Below, piece by piece: positions 53,559 through 61,678 of a stretch of DNA of 64,000 nucleotides. The DNA is from Cyanomargarita calcarea GSE-NOS-MK-12-04C (GTDB lineage Bacteria > Cyanobacteriota > Cyanobacteriia > Cyanobacteriales > Nostocaceae). Position numbers and translations under genes: made by a program. Within the stretch, counting starts at the first letter, position 1. Each line of letters opens with the position of its first letter. Below the pieces are notes generated by a model, which searched no databases, was not told where the DNA came from, and was given only the letters and a program-made list of their open reading frames with translations. The stretch is from NCBI GenBank assembly GCA_019359595.1, contig JAHHGZ010000037.1, forward strand, positions 27,316-91,315, in the 5' to 3' direction.

Positions 53559-54047
53559 CTAACTTGCTTCTGACTGGCTAGTGTCTGGAAGCAGTTTAAG
53601 GAATTTGTCGATGTCGGTGTATACGGCTTTGTAATTACTCAAAGCTAGTTGAGTATTACGTGCAGTTGCGGCTTGATCTACTTTCACTAGGTGTTCAAAT
53701 AAATCCCGCACTACCTGACGTGCTTTTTGTTGATCGCTGGTTAACAAATGGGGAACGACATAATTCATCGTCAGCCTTGCTTCTGTCATAGGGCCATGTA
53801 TAAAATTGCCCACATTAATCCATTCCTTACTTTCGATCAACTTTTGTAGTTCTTGTGAGCGATCGCGTACAGCTTCAATTTCAGGTAAGTATTCTTTGAT
53901 TTGCACCAACTGAGCTTGTGTGTAGGTTGGAGGTGCCTTGGCGACGGAAGGACCGCCACAGCCGATTAGGAATGTTGCCAAAAATACTAGAATCAATGAT
54001 AAGAAAGAGCGTTGACCCACCATAAACCGAACTAATTTGTTTGCCAT
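53559..54047 (-). CDS. psbQ: Photosystem II protein PsbQ (CyanoQ), lipoprotein
   Basis: 162 residues. Lipoprotein signal: basic start, hydrophobic SFLSLILVFLATF, lipobox LIGC, so lipid-anchored on the lumen side. The mature part is a four-helix bundle: YTQAQLVQIKEYLPEIEAVRDR, KEWINVGNFIHGPMTEARLTM, a third helix around QKARQVVRDLFEHLVKVD, and NYKAVYTDIDKFLKLLP. PsbQ stabilises the oxygen-evolving side of photosystem II. The stand-alone position is normal in cyanobacteria. An ATG eight codons in (MVGQRSFL) could be the start instead. This gene makes a cyanobacterial origin almost certain. Confidence 0.9.
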   Translation of the reverse strand: MANKLVRFMVGQRSFLSLILVFLATFLIGCGGPSVAKAPPTYTQAQLVQIKEYLPEIEAVRDRSQELQKLIESKEWINVGNFIHGPMTEARLTMNYVVPHLLTSDQQKARQVVRDLFEHLVKVDQAATARNTQLALSNYKAVYTDIDKFLKLLPDTSQSEAS

Positions 54048-54373
54048 TTAACAGTGTAATTTGAAATCGCACCGCGTATTTTCTTGTTCTTACCAGCAAA
54101 GTATTTTTCACGTACGGCACAGTTTTAGTTTTTCTCTCAAAATAAATTAAGTATAATTTCTTAATATATTTACCCCAAATAAAGACTGCATATTTTGTGC
54201 TTTTTGGCAACTTTGAATCAGGATAATAACCTTGATTGTGAGGAAAGTCTAATTTATACTTGCGATCGTAGAACAGGTATTGATAAGCTGAAACACCAAT
54301 ATAAGCAGCCTTCTGGCGGATTTTCTGTCGTCACATCACGCATAAGCCGGCACATTTTGAGGAGAGTTTTTTC

Positions 54374-54802
54374 GTGAATGCAGCTGAACAGGCAACAAAT
54401 CTTGAGCTCGCCAGTAAGATTGCTACGGTGGTTAATTTATTTAAATTCGAGTTTCCGGATGCCCGATCGGATTTAAAGCCTTGGACTAACGATCCGGAAA
54501 CAAGAGAGTTGGTAGATCCAGATTCGATAGATATCGGCTTTCACTTTCCTGGAATCAGTAAATCTTGGCAAAGTCGGAGTATCTTGATTCAAATTCGCTT
54601 TTATCAAGACCCAATTAGCGAGTTGCGCCGCGCTATTGGCGTGGAAATCGCTGGATTTAACCATCAAGGTGAAGCGTGGCGACTTTCGACTGTAGAAAAC
54701 TGGGGTTTTGTCGGCCAAGTTCAACCTTCACCAGAAATTGGGGGAAAACTGAAAATAATTTGTCGGCAGATTTTGGAAATTTTCAATAAACCAAGCATCT
54801 GA
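54374..54802 (+). CDS. Conserved hypothetical protein
   Basis: 142 residues from GTG 54374, chosen because GAGGAGAG stands at a suitable distance upstream. I do not recognise the family. It is soluble, without signal peptide. Visible traits: VNLFKFEFPDARSDLKPW, a DSIDIGFHFPG strand, RSILIQIRFYQDP, and VEIAGFNHQGEAWRLSTVE, which together suggest a small alpha/beta domain. It ends in a helix LKIICRQILEIF. It is divergent from psbQ. Codon use looks like its neighbours. Confidence 0.7.
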   Translation: MNAAEQATNLELASKIATVVNLFKFEFPDARSDLKPWTNDPETRELVDPDSIDIGFHFPGISKSWQSRSILIQIRFYQDPISELRRAIGVEIAGFNHQGEAWRLSTVENWGFVGQVQPSPEIGGKLKIICRQILEIFNKPSI

Positions 54803-54896
54803 AAAATAGATTAACTCACATCTTGGACTTTCTCGATATCGTTAACACAAAAACAACTAATACCAATTTGCTGTGAAGCTGCATATAATTTTTACC

Positions 54897-54933
54897 CCTC
54901 CAAACCTCCCCTTTACAAGGGGAGGTTTGGAGG
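54897..54933. terminator. 17-bp perfect hairpin with 3-base loop
   Basis: CCTCCAAACCTCCCCTT at 54897-54913 pairs exactly with 54917-54933; GGTGGGGTTTTTG follows. It may terminate the hypothetical gene ending at 54802, but this string also resembles a widespread cyanobacterial repeat. Confidence 0.6.
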
Positions 54934-54999
54934 CGGTGGGGTTTTTGTACGCATCTTCATATAAAAATGGTATAAGTATTTCTCGATTCTCCGACTACG

Positions 55000-55072
55000 C
55001 TGCTGTCCGCCAGGGATTTTAAATCCCTGTCTCAGAGCCAAAGTCCTCTTCACAGGACTATTCAACAATCAT
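55000..55072. repeat. Dispersed repeat related to 35188-35275
   Basis: Inverted relative to the other copy. It contains the palindrome AGGGATTTTAAATCCCT near 55014-55028 and AAAGTCCTCTTCACAGGACT near 55048. With the hairpin at 54897 and heptamers at 55144-55206 it fills most of the gap 54803-55202; no gene is seen there. Confidence 0.6.
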
Positions 55073-55143
55073 ATTTTTGTGTAAAATTAATCACTTTTTT
55101 ATTTATAATTAGTGATTTATACGTATATGTGTCAGATATGAAT

Positions 55144-55206
55144 TGAGGAGTTAGAAACTCCTAACTCTTAACTCCTAACTCCTAACTCCTAACTCCTAAC
55201 TCCTAA
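55144..55206. repeat. Heptamer repeats (CCTAACT)n beside the DCC gene
   Basis: At least six near-perfect CTAACTC units end exactly at the stop codon of the DCC-family gene, whose TAG overlaps the last unit. Confidence 0.9.
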
Positions 55207-55601
55207 CAACTACCATCAGCGCAATATGCTGATTTATAGGTACTATCGCGTTTCCCGAATAGGGTGTAGCGATTGTCCCGGATTTGTTCGTAAAAGCGAT
55301 CGCCTACCCATTTTGCTCCAGGCAAGGCTCGATAAGCTTCAACAAAGACACTTCCTAATGGTAATAATCGTCCAATTTCTTCTGCTGCCGCACTCCCTTG
55401 CCAACGTTTTTCTGGGGTGTTGGCATCCAGCAAAATCATACCCATTTCACAATCCACTGGTGTGATTCCCCATTCTTGAAGTGCTTGTTCGTCTTGCATG
55501 GGAATGTAACGAAATAACTTTCCTTGGTCTAGTGTTTCTAGCAATTGCACTAAACTGACGCACAGATTACAATTACCGTCGTAGATAACATGGTAGTTCA
55601 T
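55203..55601 (-). CDS. DCC family thiol-disulfide oxidoreductase (DUF393)
   Basis: 132 residues. The DGxCxxC motif is YDGNCNLCVSLVQLLE at the N-terminus, followed by FRYIPMQDEQAL, LLPLGSVFVEAYRALPG and the terminal YEQIRDNRYTLFGKR. These are small thioredoxin-like proteins of uncertain partner. No signal peptide, so cytosolic. Extra Cys at the C-terminus (YCADGSC) are unusual for the family; the last Ser-Cys-stop lie at the start of a heptamer repeat. Confidence 0.88.
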   Translation of the reverse strand: MNYHVIYDGNCNLCVSLVQLLETLDQGKLFRYIPMQDEQALQEWGITPVDCEMGMILLDANTPEKRWQGSAAAEEIGRLLPLGSVFVEAYRALPGAKWVGDRFYEQIRDNRYTLFGKRDSTYKSAYCADGSC

Positions 55602-55691
55602 TAAATTTACGTATTTTGGTAGATATGAGTTTATATATCTATTTTTAATCCTAAGTTTTCTTTATAGCATCCAGCCTCTTTTATAAATTAA

Positions 55692-55796
55692 GCAGGTTTC
55701 TGGAATGAAAACGATGCCGTCACGGTACTTCAACTGATTGCTCGATTAGCACACAATAAAGGTGGCGAATTAGCCAAACGAGGCGTAATACAATGA
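55692..55796 (+). pseudogene. 3-prime remnant of an unidentified gene before the eCIS-core gene
   Basis: After a stop at 55689-55691 an open stretch of 34 codons reads AGFWNENDAVTVLQLIARLA and on to KRGVIQ, with protein-like composition. Its TGA overlaps the ATG of the next gene (ATGA), as in translationally coupled operons. No start codon is available, so it looks like the tail of a gene whose body was lost. Family not recognised. Confidence 0.4.
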
Positions 55797-58231
55797 ATCA
55801 AAGAAACCACAAATCCTCCTCCTGGAATCCCCCAATCCAGCAAAAAATCTCTCAGTTTGCTCCGAGTCCGAACACTATCCAAGCACAACAGGATTCTCAT
55901 CGACCTCCCACCCAGGAGGAAATAGAGAACGAAGCTTTCGAGCAGAACAAGTTTGAAGCGTTTGGACTCCAACTTAAGGAAGAGAGGGGCGCGATACAGC
56001 CACATGAACAAGAAAGATTGGGTGTGTTGCAAGCTAAAATGGATGATTTCAGGGTGCAGAGATGGGAAAGGGGATCGCGCTTCGATCGCAACTTTGTCAA
56101 TATCCCTGTTCATTCTCCAGGAGAACAAGTATCAGCACCGCTTCAGCCCTATAGAGTAGGCGATCGCCTGCAATCCCCGCAACAGTCGTCAGAACCAGCT
56201 AGTAATGGGGAGATGGGTTCGATACAGAGGGCGTTTCCTGCCACCTCAGCACCCCCAATTCATCCTGTGCCACTTTTCCAGGCAAAGTTCAATATTGGGC
56301 AGCCAGGGGACAAGTACGAACAGGAGGCAGATCGGGTTGCATCCCAGGTAGTAAAGCAGATTAGTGCCCCTGGTTCAGCAAAGGCTACTCTAGGGCAGTC
56401 GGTACAGCGTCAGGAAGAAGCGGAAAAGGAACTTCACGCGAAACCGAGTATTTCTCACATACAGCGATCGCCGTTATCCCCAAAGGTGCAGCGAGAAGCC
56501 ATGCCCGAAGAAGAAGACCTGCAAGCTAAGTCAATCCTACAGCCACAAGAAGCGATCGCAGGAGGGGAAGCTTCATCGGATTTGGAATCTGCCATTAATA
56601 ATGCCAGAGGTGGGGGACAGCCATTAGATGCGGGTCTGCAACAGTCAATGGGGCAGGCAATGGGGGCGGATTTTAGTGGGGTGAAGGTGCATACAGATGC
56701 TCAGTCTAATCAGTTAAATCAATCGATACAGGCGAAGGCGTTTACGACGGGGCAGGATGTATTCTTTCAGCAGGGGGCGTATCAGCCAGGGAGCCGGGGG
56801 GGGCAGGAGTTGATTGCCCATGAGTTGACTCATGTGGTGCAGCAGAATGGGCTAGTTCAACGCCTAACATCAGAAAACATCATCCAGCGCCGCATGGGTA
56901 TTGAGGCTGAGATGTCTATCCCTGCGCCAGTGAATGGTGTTGCCGCTACTGCCAATGACCGAATTCGTTTATTTCTTGGCGGTTCTCAGAACCCTGGGCA
57001 AAACATTCAACCCCTCGCTAATGGGTTTGAGATCGAGACTGATCACGACCAATTAGGTACAGAGATCGAGGGTGCACGCAACGCAATCAATGCAAATATC
57101 AACCAGGCAGTGGCTGGCGGTGCTGCTGCCAGACCACCAATTGCTCTCGTCACAGCGGGACACAAGGTTCCGAACGTTGAGTATAAGTCGGCTCCCTATA
57201 ACGAGGAAGATCCAGTTAATCGGCAGGCATTTCTGACAACGGTCGGTCTCATGGCCGTTGACATGGCTCAAAAGTACCAGAGGGCACGGCAAGAGCAGTT
57301 TGTGGTAGGTGGCTACCGAATTGGTGTCCCTATTGAACAGGACTGGCTCGACTTTGCGGTTTATAACCATCTGTCGGCACCCTTCATCCAGGCCGTTCGT
57401 AATACTATTCTCGCTCGCGTGACCCCGAACCTCTATATGCAAGTGACGGCGGGGATTTTGCCGAAGAAGATCGCTAAGCATTTACAGGTGGCTTCTGGCA
57501 ATCTTGAGGTTGCTTCTTTGCGGGGGACAATTCATCATAACGCCGACGCTATGGAGGCTTTACTCACCTCTGGTGCTGTGACTACCGCTAACCTTGTTCT
57601 AAAACAGGTTGTTGGGCTTACTTCTGACCAGCGTAGCAGTAAATCACTCAAGGGCTTTTTAAGTCTTGCTATCTCATACCTCTACGGCAACTATATTTAT
57701 TATCAGGGTAATACTGTTGGGAAAAATCTAGTTCCCTTCCTGAGCAAGACCCCGCTCAATGAGATCCAGCTTGAGCTAGACACCAACAAGCGCCCTGACC
57801 AAATGGCACCACATGTGCGTACATCAATGCAAAATATAATCATCGCCAATGTCCTTGCCCGTGTTGGGCAGCCCGACGTGCAAGTGTTCTGGCCTGTTGG
57901 CGGTAATCATAATAATGGTCCTCTTGGTAACTGGCAACATACTTGGCTCCCAAAAGTACTTGAGGGGAATAATCCAGCTGGTGCAGATGCATTTACTAAC
58001 GCTCAGTTAGCCGGGAGAACCATTGATCCAGAGGATCATGCTCGCAGCAAACAGATTACCCCTGGACCTGGTCGAACTGCGCGGAATCCTGCCAATCCCA
58101 ACGGCACCCCTGACGAGTATGGCGGGGTAATTCCCCTTGAGTTTCGCCACATTGCGGATAGGATAAATCCAGCGGACTTGATCCATTTTGTGCGACGGAT
58201 GATAGACCACGTAAGAGCCGTTAATCGGTAG
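55793..58231 (+). CDS. eCIS-core (DUF4157) protein with a toxin-like C-terminal domain
   Basis: 812 residues. Residues 1-150 are disordered and Gln-rich. At 160-360 lies the DUF4157 region: FNIGQPGDKYEQEADRVASQV, MGADFSGVKVHTDAQS, QDVFFQQGAY, and a metalloprotease-like HELTH at 343-347. Such leaders mark cargo of extracellular contractile injection systems. From about 367 a separate ~445-residue domain begins (RRMGIEAEMSIPAP). Spaced motifs GIEAEM, NVEYKSAP, LYMQVTAGI and IPLEFRHI suggest a carboxylate-amine ligase-like fold; this is my inference and weak. It may be an effector. No eCIS tube or sheath genes are in the window. The ATG overlaps the stop of a decayed gene. Three HIP1 sites lie in the leader and none in the C-terminal part. 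Confidence 0.82.
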   Translation: MNQRNHKSSSWNPPIQQKISQFAPSPNTIQAQQDSHRPPTQEEIENEAFEQNKFEAFGLQLKEERGAIQPHEQERLGVLQAKMDDFRVQRWERGSRFDRNFVNIPVHSPGEQVSAPLQPYRVGDRLQSPQQSSEPASNGEMGSIQRAFPATSAPPIHPVPLFQAKFNIGQPGDKYEQEADRVASQVVKQISAPGSAKATLGQSVQRQEEAEKELHAKPSISHIQRSPLSPKVQREAMPEEEDLQAKSILQPQEAIAGGEASSDLESAINNARGGGQPLDAGLQQSMGQAMGADFSGVKVHTDAQSNQLNQSIQAKAFTTGQDVFFQQGAYQPGSRGGQELIAHELTHVVQQNGLVQRLTSENIIQRRMGIEAEMSIPAPVNGVAATANDRIRLFLGGSQNPGQNIQPLANGFEIETDHDQLGTEIEGARNAINANINQAVAGGAAARPPIALVTAGHKVPNVEYKSAPYNEEDPVNRQAFLTTVGLMAVDMAQKYQRARQEQFVVGGYRIGVPIEQDWLDFAVYNHLSAPFIQAVRNTILARVTPNLYMQVTAGILPKKIAKHLQVASGNLEVASLRGTIHHNADAMEALLTSGAVTTANLVLKQVVGLTSDQRSSKSLKGFLSLAISYLYGNYIYYQGNTVGKNLVPFLSKTPLNEIQLELDTNKRPDQMAPHVRTSMQNIIIANVLARVGQPDVQVFWPVGGNHNNGPLGNWQHTWLPKVLEGNNPAGADAFTNAQLAGRTIDPEDHARSKQITPGPGRTARNPANPNGTPDEYGGVIPLEFRHIADRINPADLIHFVRRMIDHVRAVNR

Positions 58232-58421
58232 GGCTGTGCGATTATCATCTAATATAGTACGATGACCTTATGTCTACGGCGTTGCATCTGTATCGCCGCT
58301 TTTGTAGTAGCGTGGCACAGGTAGAACAGTGCGTTAGGTTTTCTATTTTTTTAGCGCTAAAGCGAAACTAAAGGTATGGAAATTGGGAATTAATCCTAAT
58401 ATTTTCACCTCTCGATAAAAA

Positions 58422-58659
58422 CGACAAGAACGCAATTTATGGCAAAGACGATTTTGGGAACATCTGATTCGGGACGATAGAGATTTTGTCAAACCGCAGC
58501 AATTATATTCCTTACAATCCTGTGCGATATCAATTATGTCTGATTCCGCACAATTGGCAATTTTCAACAATTCATCGATTTATAACTCAAGGTATTTATC
58601 CGCCAAATTGGCGGATGAATGAAATTACAGAAATGCTTAACTGTATTTCGGATATGTAG
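58422..58659 (+). pseudogene. REP-associated tyrosine transposase fragment, frameshifted
   Basis: One frame reads RRFWEHLIRDDRDFVK, then after a frameshift near 58490 another reads NYIPYNPVRYQLCLIPHNW and THRFITQGIYPPNWRMNE-like sequence to a stop at 58657. This is the C-terminal third of an IS200-like RAYT (REP-associated) protein. The catalytic Tyr and HUH region upstream are missing. It ties in with the many palindromic hairpins in this window. Confidence 0.75.
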
Positions 58660-58776
58660 AAGAGTTGTGGTGTGGTGCGTTACGCTCTCGAAGAGCGCGC
58701 CCTACAGGACATATTGATTCAGGGCGATCGCTCTTGTAGAGTGCGTGAATTAAATTGAACGAAAATTACATAATAA

Positions 58777-58881
58777 AATATACAAAAGGTCAAGGAAATT
58801 TACATTCTGGCTGGCGACACAATCGGTATCACTATCAAAGCAAACGGACATTGGGAGTTTGATGATGACACAGAAGCCTGA
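58777..58881 (+). pseudogene. DUF6888-like C-terminal remnant
   Basis: The frame gives KEIYILAGDTIGITIKANG and HWEF, resembling the end of the small DUF6888 proteins that normally precede DUF6887 genes. A stop at 58774 and no start codon mean the N-terminal half is gone. It overlaps the start of the DUF6887-like gene. Confidence 0.45.
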
Positions 58882-59095
58882 CTTTCAACAGATGAGTCGA
58901 AAAGAACTCAGAACTTATGTACTTACTCACCGCGAGGATGAAGAAGCTTTACGGATCTATATGGCGCGATTGCATAACGAGCCTGGTGTAATTCGACAAA
59001 GCGGTGGACTGAATGAAGAGGATCTCAACCAACTAGAGCAGCTAATCAAAACAAGAGTGGGCGATAGCGCTAGCGCTGACTTGTCAGTTCGCTAA
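58862..59095 (+). CDS. DUF6887-like small protein
   Basis: 77 residues from ATG 58862 (another ATG follows at 58865). GGGAG at 58853-58857 is a good ribosome-binding site. Conserved-looking QKPDFQQMSRKELRTYVLTH and a following helix EEALRIYMARLHNEP match what I recall of DUF6887. Function unknown; such pairs with DUF6888 have been seen near toxin-antitoxin genes. Its partner gene upstream is broken. Confidence 0.6.
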   Translation: MMTQKPDFQQMSRKELRTYVLTHREDEEALRIYMARLHNEPGVIRQSGGLNEEDLNQLEQLIKTRVGDSASADLSVR

Positions 59096-59196
59096 TTTTG
59101 TAGTCCGATTATCAATAGCGATCGCTGATATTCTAGTGCGATGCCCTTGCCAGGGGCGTTGCATCCGTATCGCCGATATTGCGATTAATTTAAATT

Positions 59197-59577
59197 TTAA
59201 TCATACCATTTTGCATACAGATAGTTATTCATAATATTTTGATCTTTGCTCAGTAATATGTTGTTATTTAACAGAGCATTTGCCGTAATAATCCGATCAA
59301 AAGGATCGCGAGTCCAAGTAATCGTTAAACTAATGCTGATAATATCATTAAAGTTTTTATTACATATCTTTAAACCAATCTGCTCGGACAGATTAGAAAT
59401 AATTACATCCGGTTCATCTTTAATACGTTTTATCTCATATAAATACTGTAACTCTAATCTAATAATTGCCGAAATATAAACTTCATTTTCATTAATTAAA
59501 GTTTTAGCAATATCACTTAATTTATCTGTCAAACCAGAATAGAGCCATGCTACTACATGAGTATCAAGATAAATCAA
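59197..59577 (-). CDS. PIN-domain toxin (VapC-like)
   Basis: 126 residues. Begins MIYLDTHVVAWL with the first catalytic Asp at 5; middle Glu in AIIRLELQYL; Asp in TWTRDPFDRIITA; final KDQNI. An RNase of the PIN fold. The antitoxin gene overlaps its start by 14 bases (59564-59577), a normal toxin-antitoxin arrangement with antitoxin first. The pair would be autoregulated by the antitoxin. Base composition is AT-rich compared with its neighbours, as often for mobile modules. RNA target not known. Confidence 0.88.
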   Translation of the reverse strand: MIYLDTHVVAWLYSGLTDKLSDIAKTLINENEVYISAIIRLELQYLYEIKRIKDEPDVIISNLSEQIGLKICNKNFNDIISISLTITWTRDPFDRIITANALLNNNILLSKDQNIMNNYLYAKWYD

Positions 59578-59800
59578 TATTAACCTCCTGCTCCCAACTG
59601 ATATTAACTAAATCATCTGGATTTCCTTGAATAACATCAGGTTTAAAAGTCAAATTTTTAAGTTTATCTTTTTTTTCTACGGGAACAATTTTTAACAACT
59701 TTCCATTTTTGTTAATTTCTAGTGGAATACCTGTTTCTAGTACCTCATCCAGTAGACGATCAATATTATTACTCAATTCCGTTAGTGTAACCTTTTTCAT
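59564..59800 (-). CDS. Phd/YefM-like antitoxin
   Basis: 78 residues from ATG 59800 (MKKVTLTELSNNIDRLLDEV), the usual Phd-type start; a more upstream ATG at 59845 would add 15 residues of poor fit. The N-terminal half is the DNA-binding fold; GIPLEINKNGKLLKIVP is the following strand pair. The acidic C-terminus (NPDDLVNISWEQE) should wrap the PIN toxin. It overlaps the toxin gene by 14 bases. Confidence 0.85.
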   Translation of the reverse strand: MKKVTLTELSNNIDRLLDEVLETGIPLEINKNGKLLKIVPVEKKDKLKNLTFKPDVIQGNPDDLVNISWEQEVNIDLS

Positions 59801-60029
59801 TGCGTTCCTTAAAGATTCACATTGTTTCATGAGTTTAGATATCATAACAAAAATTCTTACCTTACCCTGAAGAAAATTATGGACTGTAGCAACAATGTCT
59901 CAAAGTCGGTAGTCGTGTAGATGTAGTGCGATATTCAGCGCTGCTGCAAGGAGATCGCCGCTCTTATAGGGTGCGAAAACCTGTGTGTAATGCGCCATTT
60001 CTCTATTATTGTCAGAGAGTTAGCCACCC

Positions 60030-60629
60030 TTAAAAATTAACGCGACGATAGATTTCAGTCAGGGGAATTTCTACGTTTAAACTGTGTAGAACGATCACCT
60101 GCTCAAGGTGAGAGTGAACTTGCCATAGCCAGCATTCATTACTGTTACGATCCTGGTTGTGATACTGCTCAATGTAGGGTTCAGTTTGGCTCACAAGCAG
60201 ATATTCACAAAAGCTGGCAAGAGAGCGATATTTTCTGAACTTTTCGCCTCTATCGTAGGCTTCGGTAGAGGGCGATAGAACTTCGACAATGAGTAAAGGA
60301 TTGACAATTTCATCATTGCGCTCGCCATTGAACTCTGGTTTGCCATTAACAACCATCAAATCGGTATAAGTACCACACTGATATTCAGGAATCCAAACTC
60401 GCAAATCGCTGTTATACAAACGGAAATCGGTGTCTCTCAGCAAAAACCCCAAGTAAATTAATAAGTTGCTGGCGATCGCACTGTGGGTTTCAGAACCTCC
60501 CGACAAAGTAATAATCTCTCCGTTGCGGTATTCATGGCGTTCTGGGTTGGTTTCTTCCATAGCCCGATACTCGTCTAATGTGAGACAAGTTGTTATTACA
60601 TCTGGGGGACTGGTTTGAGCAAAGACCAC
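60030..60629 (-). CDS. Uma2-family (DUF820) putative endonuclease
   Basis: 199 residues from GTG 60629. TCLTLDEYRAMEETNPERHEY is the family start; the nuclease-like core is EYRNGEIITLSGGSETH, DLRVWIPEYQCGTYTDLMVV and PLLIVEVLSPSTEAYDRGEK (PD-(D/E)xK-type E-x-L/V). Very many copies occur in cyanobacterial genomes; the role is uncertain. No visible partner. Upstream 59846-60029 holds degenerate GCGATNCC-type repeats only. Confidence 0.9.
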   Translation of the reverse strand: MVFAQTSPPDVITTCLTLDEYRAMEETNPERHEYRNGEIITLSGGSETHSAIASNLLIYLGFLLRDTDFRLYNSDLRVWIPEYQCGTYTDLMVVNGKPEFNGERNDEIVNPLLIVEVLSPSTEAYDRGEKFRKYRSLASFCEYLLVSQTEPYIEQYHNQDRNSNECWLWQVHSHLEQVIVLHSLNVEIPLTEIYRRVNF

Positions 60630-60736
60630 AATCAGACCTCTTGAATAATTAGCTCTTCCTAGCTTATTTTAGTCCGATTGATTGTTTGTCGTGGTTGAAA
60701 TACCCAATTTTCGTGTAGTACTTGTATCCGATGCGT

Positions 60737-60772
60737 AACTCCTAACTCCTAACTCCTAACTCCTCCCCCTTA
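60737..60772. repeat. Heptamer repeats (CCTAACT)n upstream of dps
   Basis: Four CTAACTC units, then CTCCCCCTTACTCCC. They lie between the divergent Uma2 and dps genes. Confidence 0.85.
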
Positions 60773-60868
60773 CTCCCAAGCTTCATTAATGCCATCTGTC
60801 GTTGGGGAGTTACCCTTGACCAAAGAAAAATCGTAAGCTGTTTTTATAAATCGATTAAAGGTAGAACC

Positions 60869-61444
60869 ATGAGCGACAACAAACTTGCATCCCGTCTTCA
60901 CCCTACCCGCATCGACATTCCTGCTGATGCTAGAACCAAGATAGTTACGATTCTCAATCAAACTTTGGCAGCTACTTCAGACTTAAAAAGCCAAGTCAAG
61001 CAAGCGCATTGGAATGTCAAAGGAACTGACTTCTACCAGTTGCATCTGATGTTTGACGAAATGGCTGCTGAGTTAGAAGAGTATGTCGATACGATTGCCG
61101 AGAGAGTTACCGCTTTGGGTGGATATGCAATGGGTACAGTCCGCATGGCGGCAGAAAATTCTATTTTGCCAGAATTTCCTGTTGATATTTTAGCGGGAAT
61201 GGAACACGTAACAGCATTGGCTGACCGCTTTGCCCCTTACGCTAAACATATTCGGGAAGCAATCGATAAAACTGATGAATTGGGTGATGTAGATACTTCT
61301 GACCTTTACACTGAAGTTTCTCGCACCATTGACAAGCGTTTGTGGTTCCTGGAAGCACATTTGCAAGCATCAACAACCAATACCACCAGTAATGGTAATG
61401 GTAAAACAGCTACTAAAACTCCACAGCAAGCTGTCGCCAAATAA
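60869..61444 (+). CDS. dps: Dps family DNA-protection/ferritin-like protein
   Basis: 191 residues. The inter-subunit ferroxidase ligands are seen: His in VKQAHWNVKG, His/Asp/Glu in LHLMFDEMAAELEEY. Helices and length fit Dps; the last 25 residues are a Thr/Asn/Lys-rich tail (GNGKTATKTPQQAVAK) that may bind DNA. Dps dodecamers oxidise Fe(II) with peroxide and protect DNA. AAAGGTAG before the ATG is the ribosome-binding site. A bulged hairpin lies about 98 bases downstream at 61542-61568. Confidence 0.93.
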   Translation: MSDNKLASRLHPTRIDIPADARTKIVTILNQTLAATSDLKSQVKQAHWNVKGTDFYQLHLMFDEMAAELEEYVDTIAERVTALGGYAMGTVRMAAENSILPEFPVDILAGMEHVTALADRFAPYAKHIREAIDKTDELGDVDTSDLYTEVSRTIDKRLWFLEAHLQASTTNTTSNGNGKTATKTPQQAVAK

Positions 61445-61541
61445 ATCAAATAATATTGTTAATGGTTAGTAGTTGCTGGTTGCTTAAACATCACAAATAA
61501 TAACCAACCAATAACCAAAAAAACAATAGTATGTTTTTAGT

Positions 61542-61568
61542 AAGTACCTTACTTTTAAGTAGGTACTT
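61542..61568 (+). terminator. Hairpin downstream of dps
   Basis: AAGTACCTTACTT pairs with AAGTAGGTACTT with one bulged base and a two-base loop, followed by TTCATATTG. It lies about 98 bases past the dps stop and well before the pirin gene. Confidence 0.55.
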
Positions 61569-61678
61569 TTCATATTGAATACACATATATTAAGATTAAT
61601 ATAAGTTCAAAACAGGCAAGAATAGTTCAGAAGCAGTTTTGAACTTTTACAATTTTTAATGAAAGCGAGAACTAATTT

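Noticed and set aside
54195..54377. 60-codon frame whose stop overlaps the start of the hypothetical gene at 54374
   Set aside because: No recognisable protein pattern; the overlap alone is weak and the region is a divergent promoter for psbQ.
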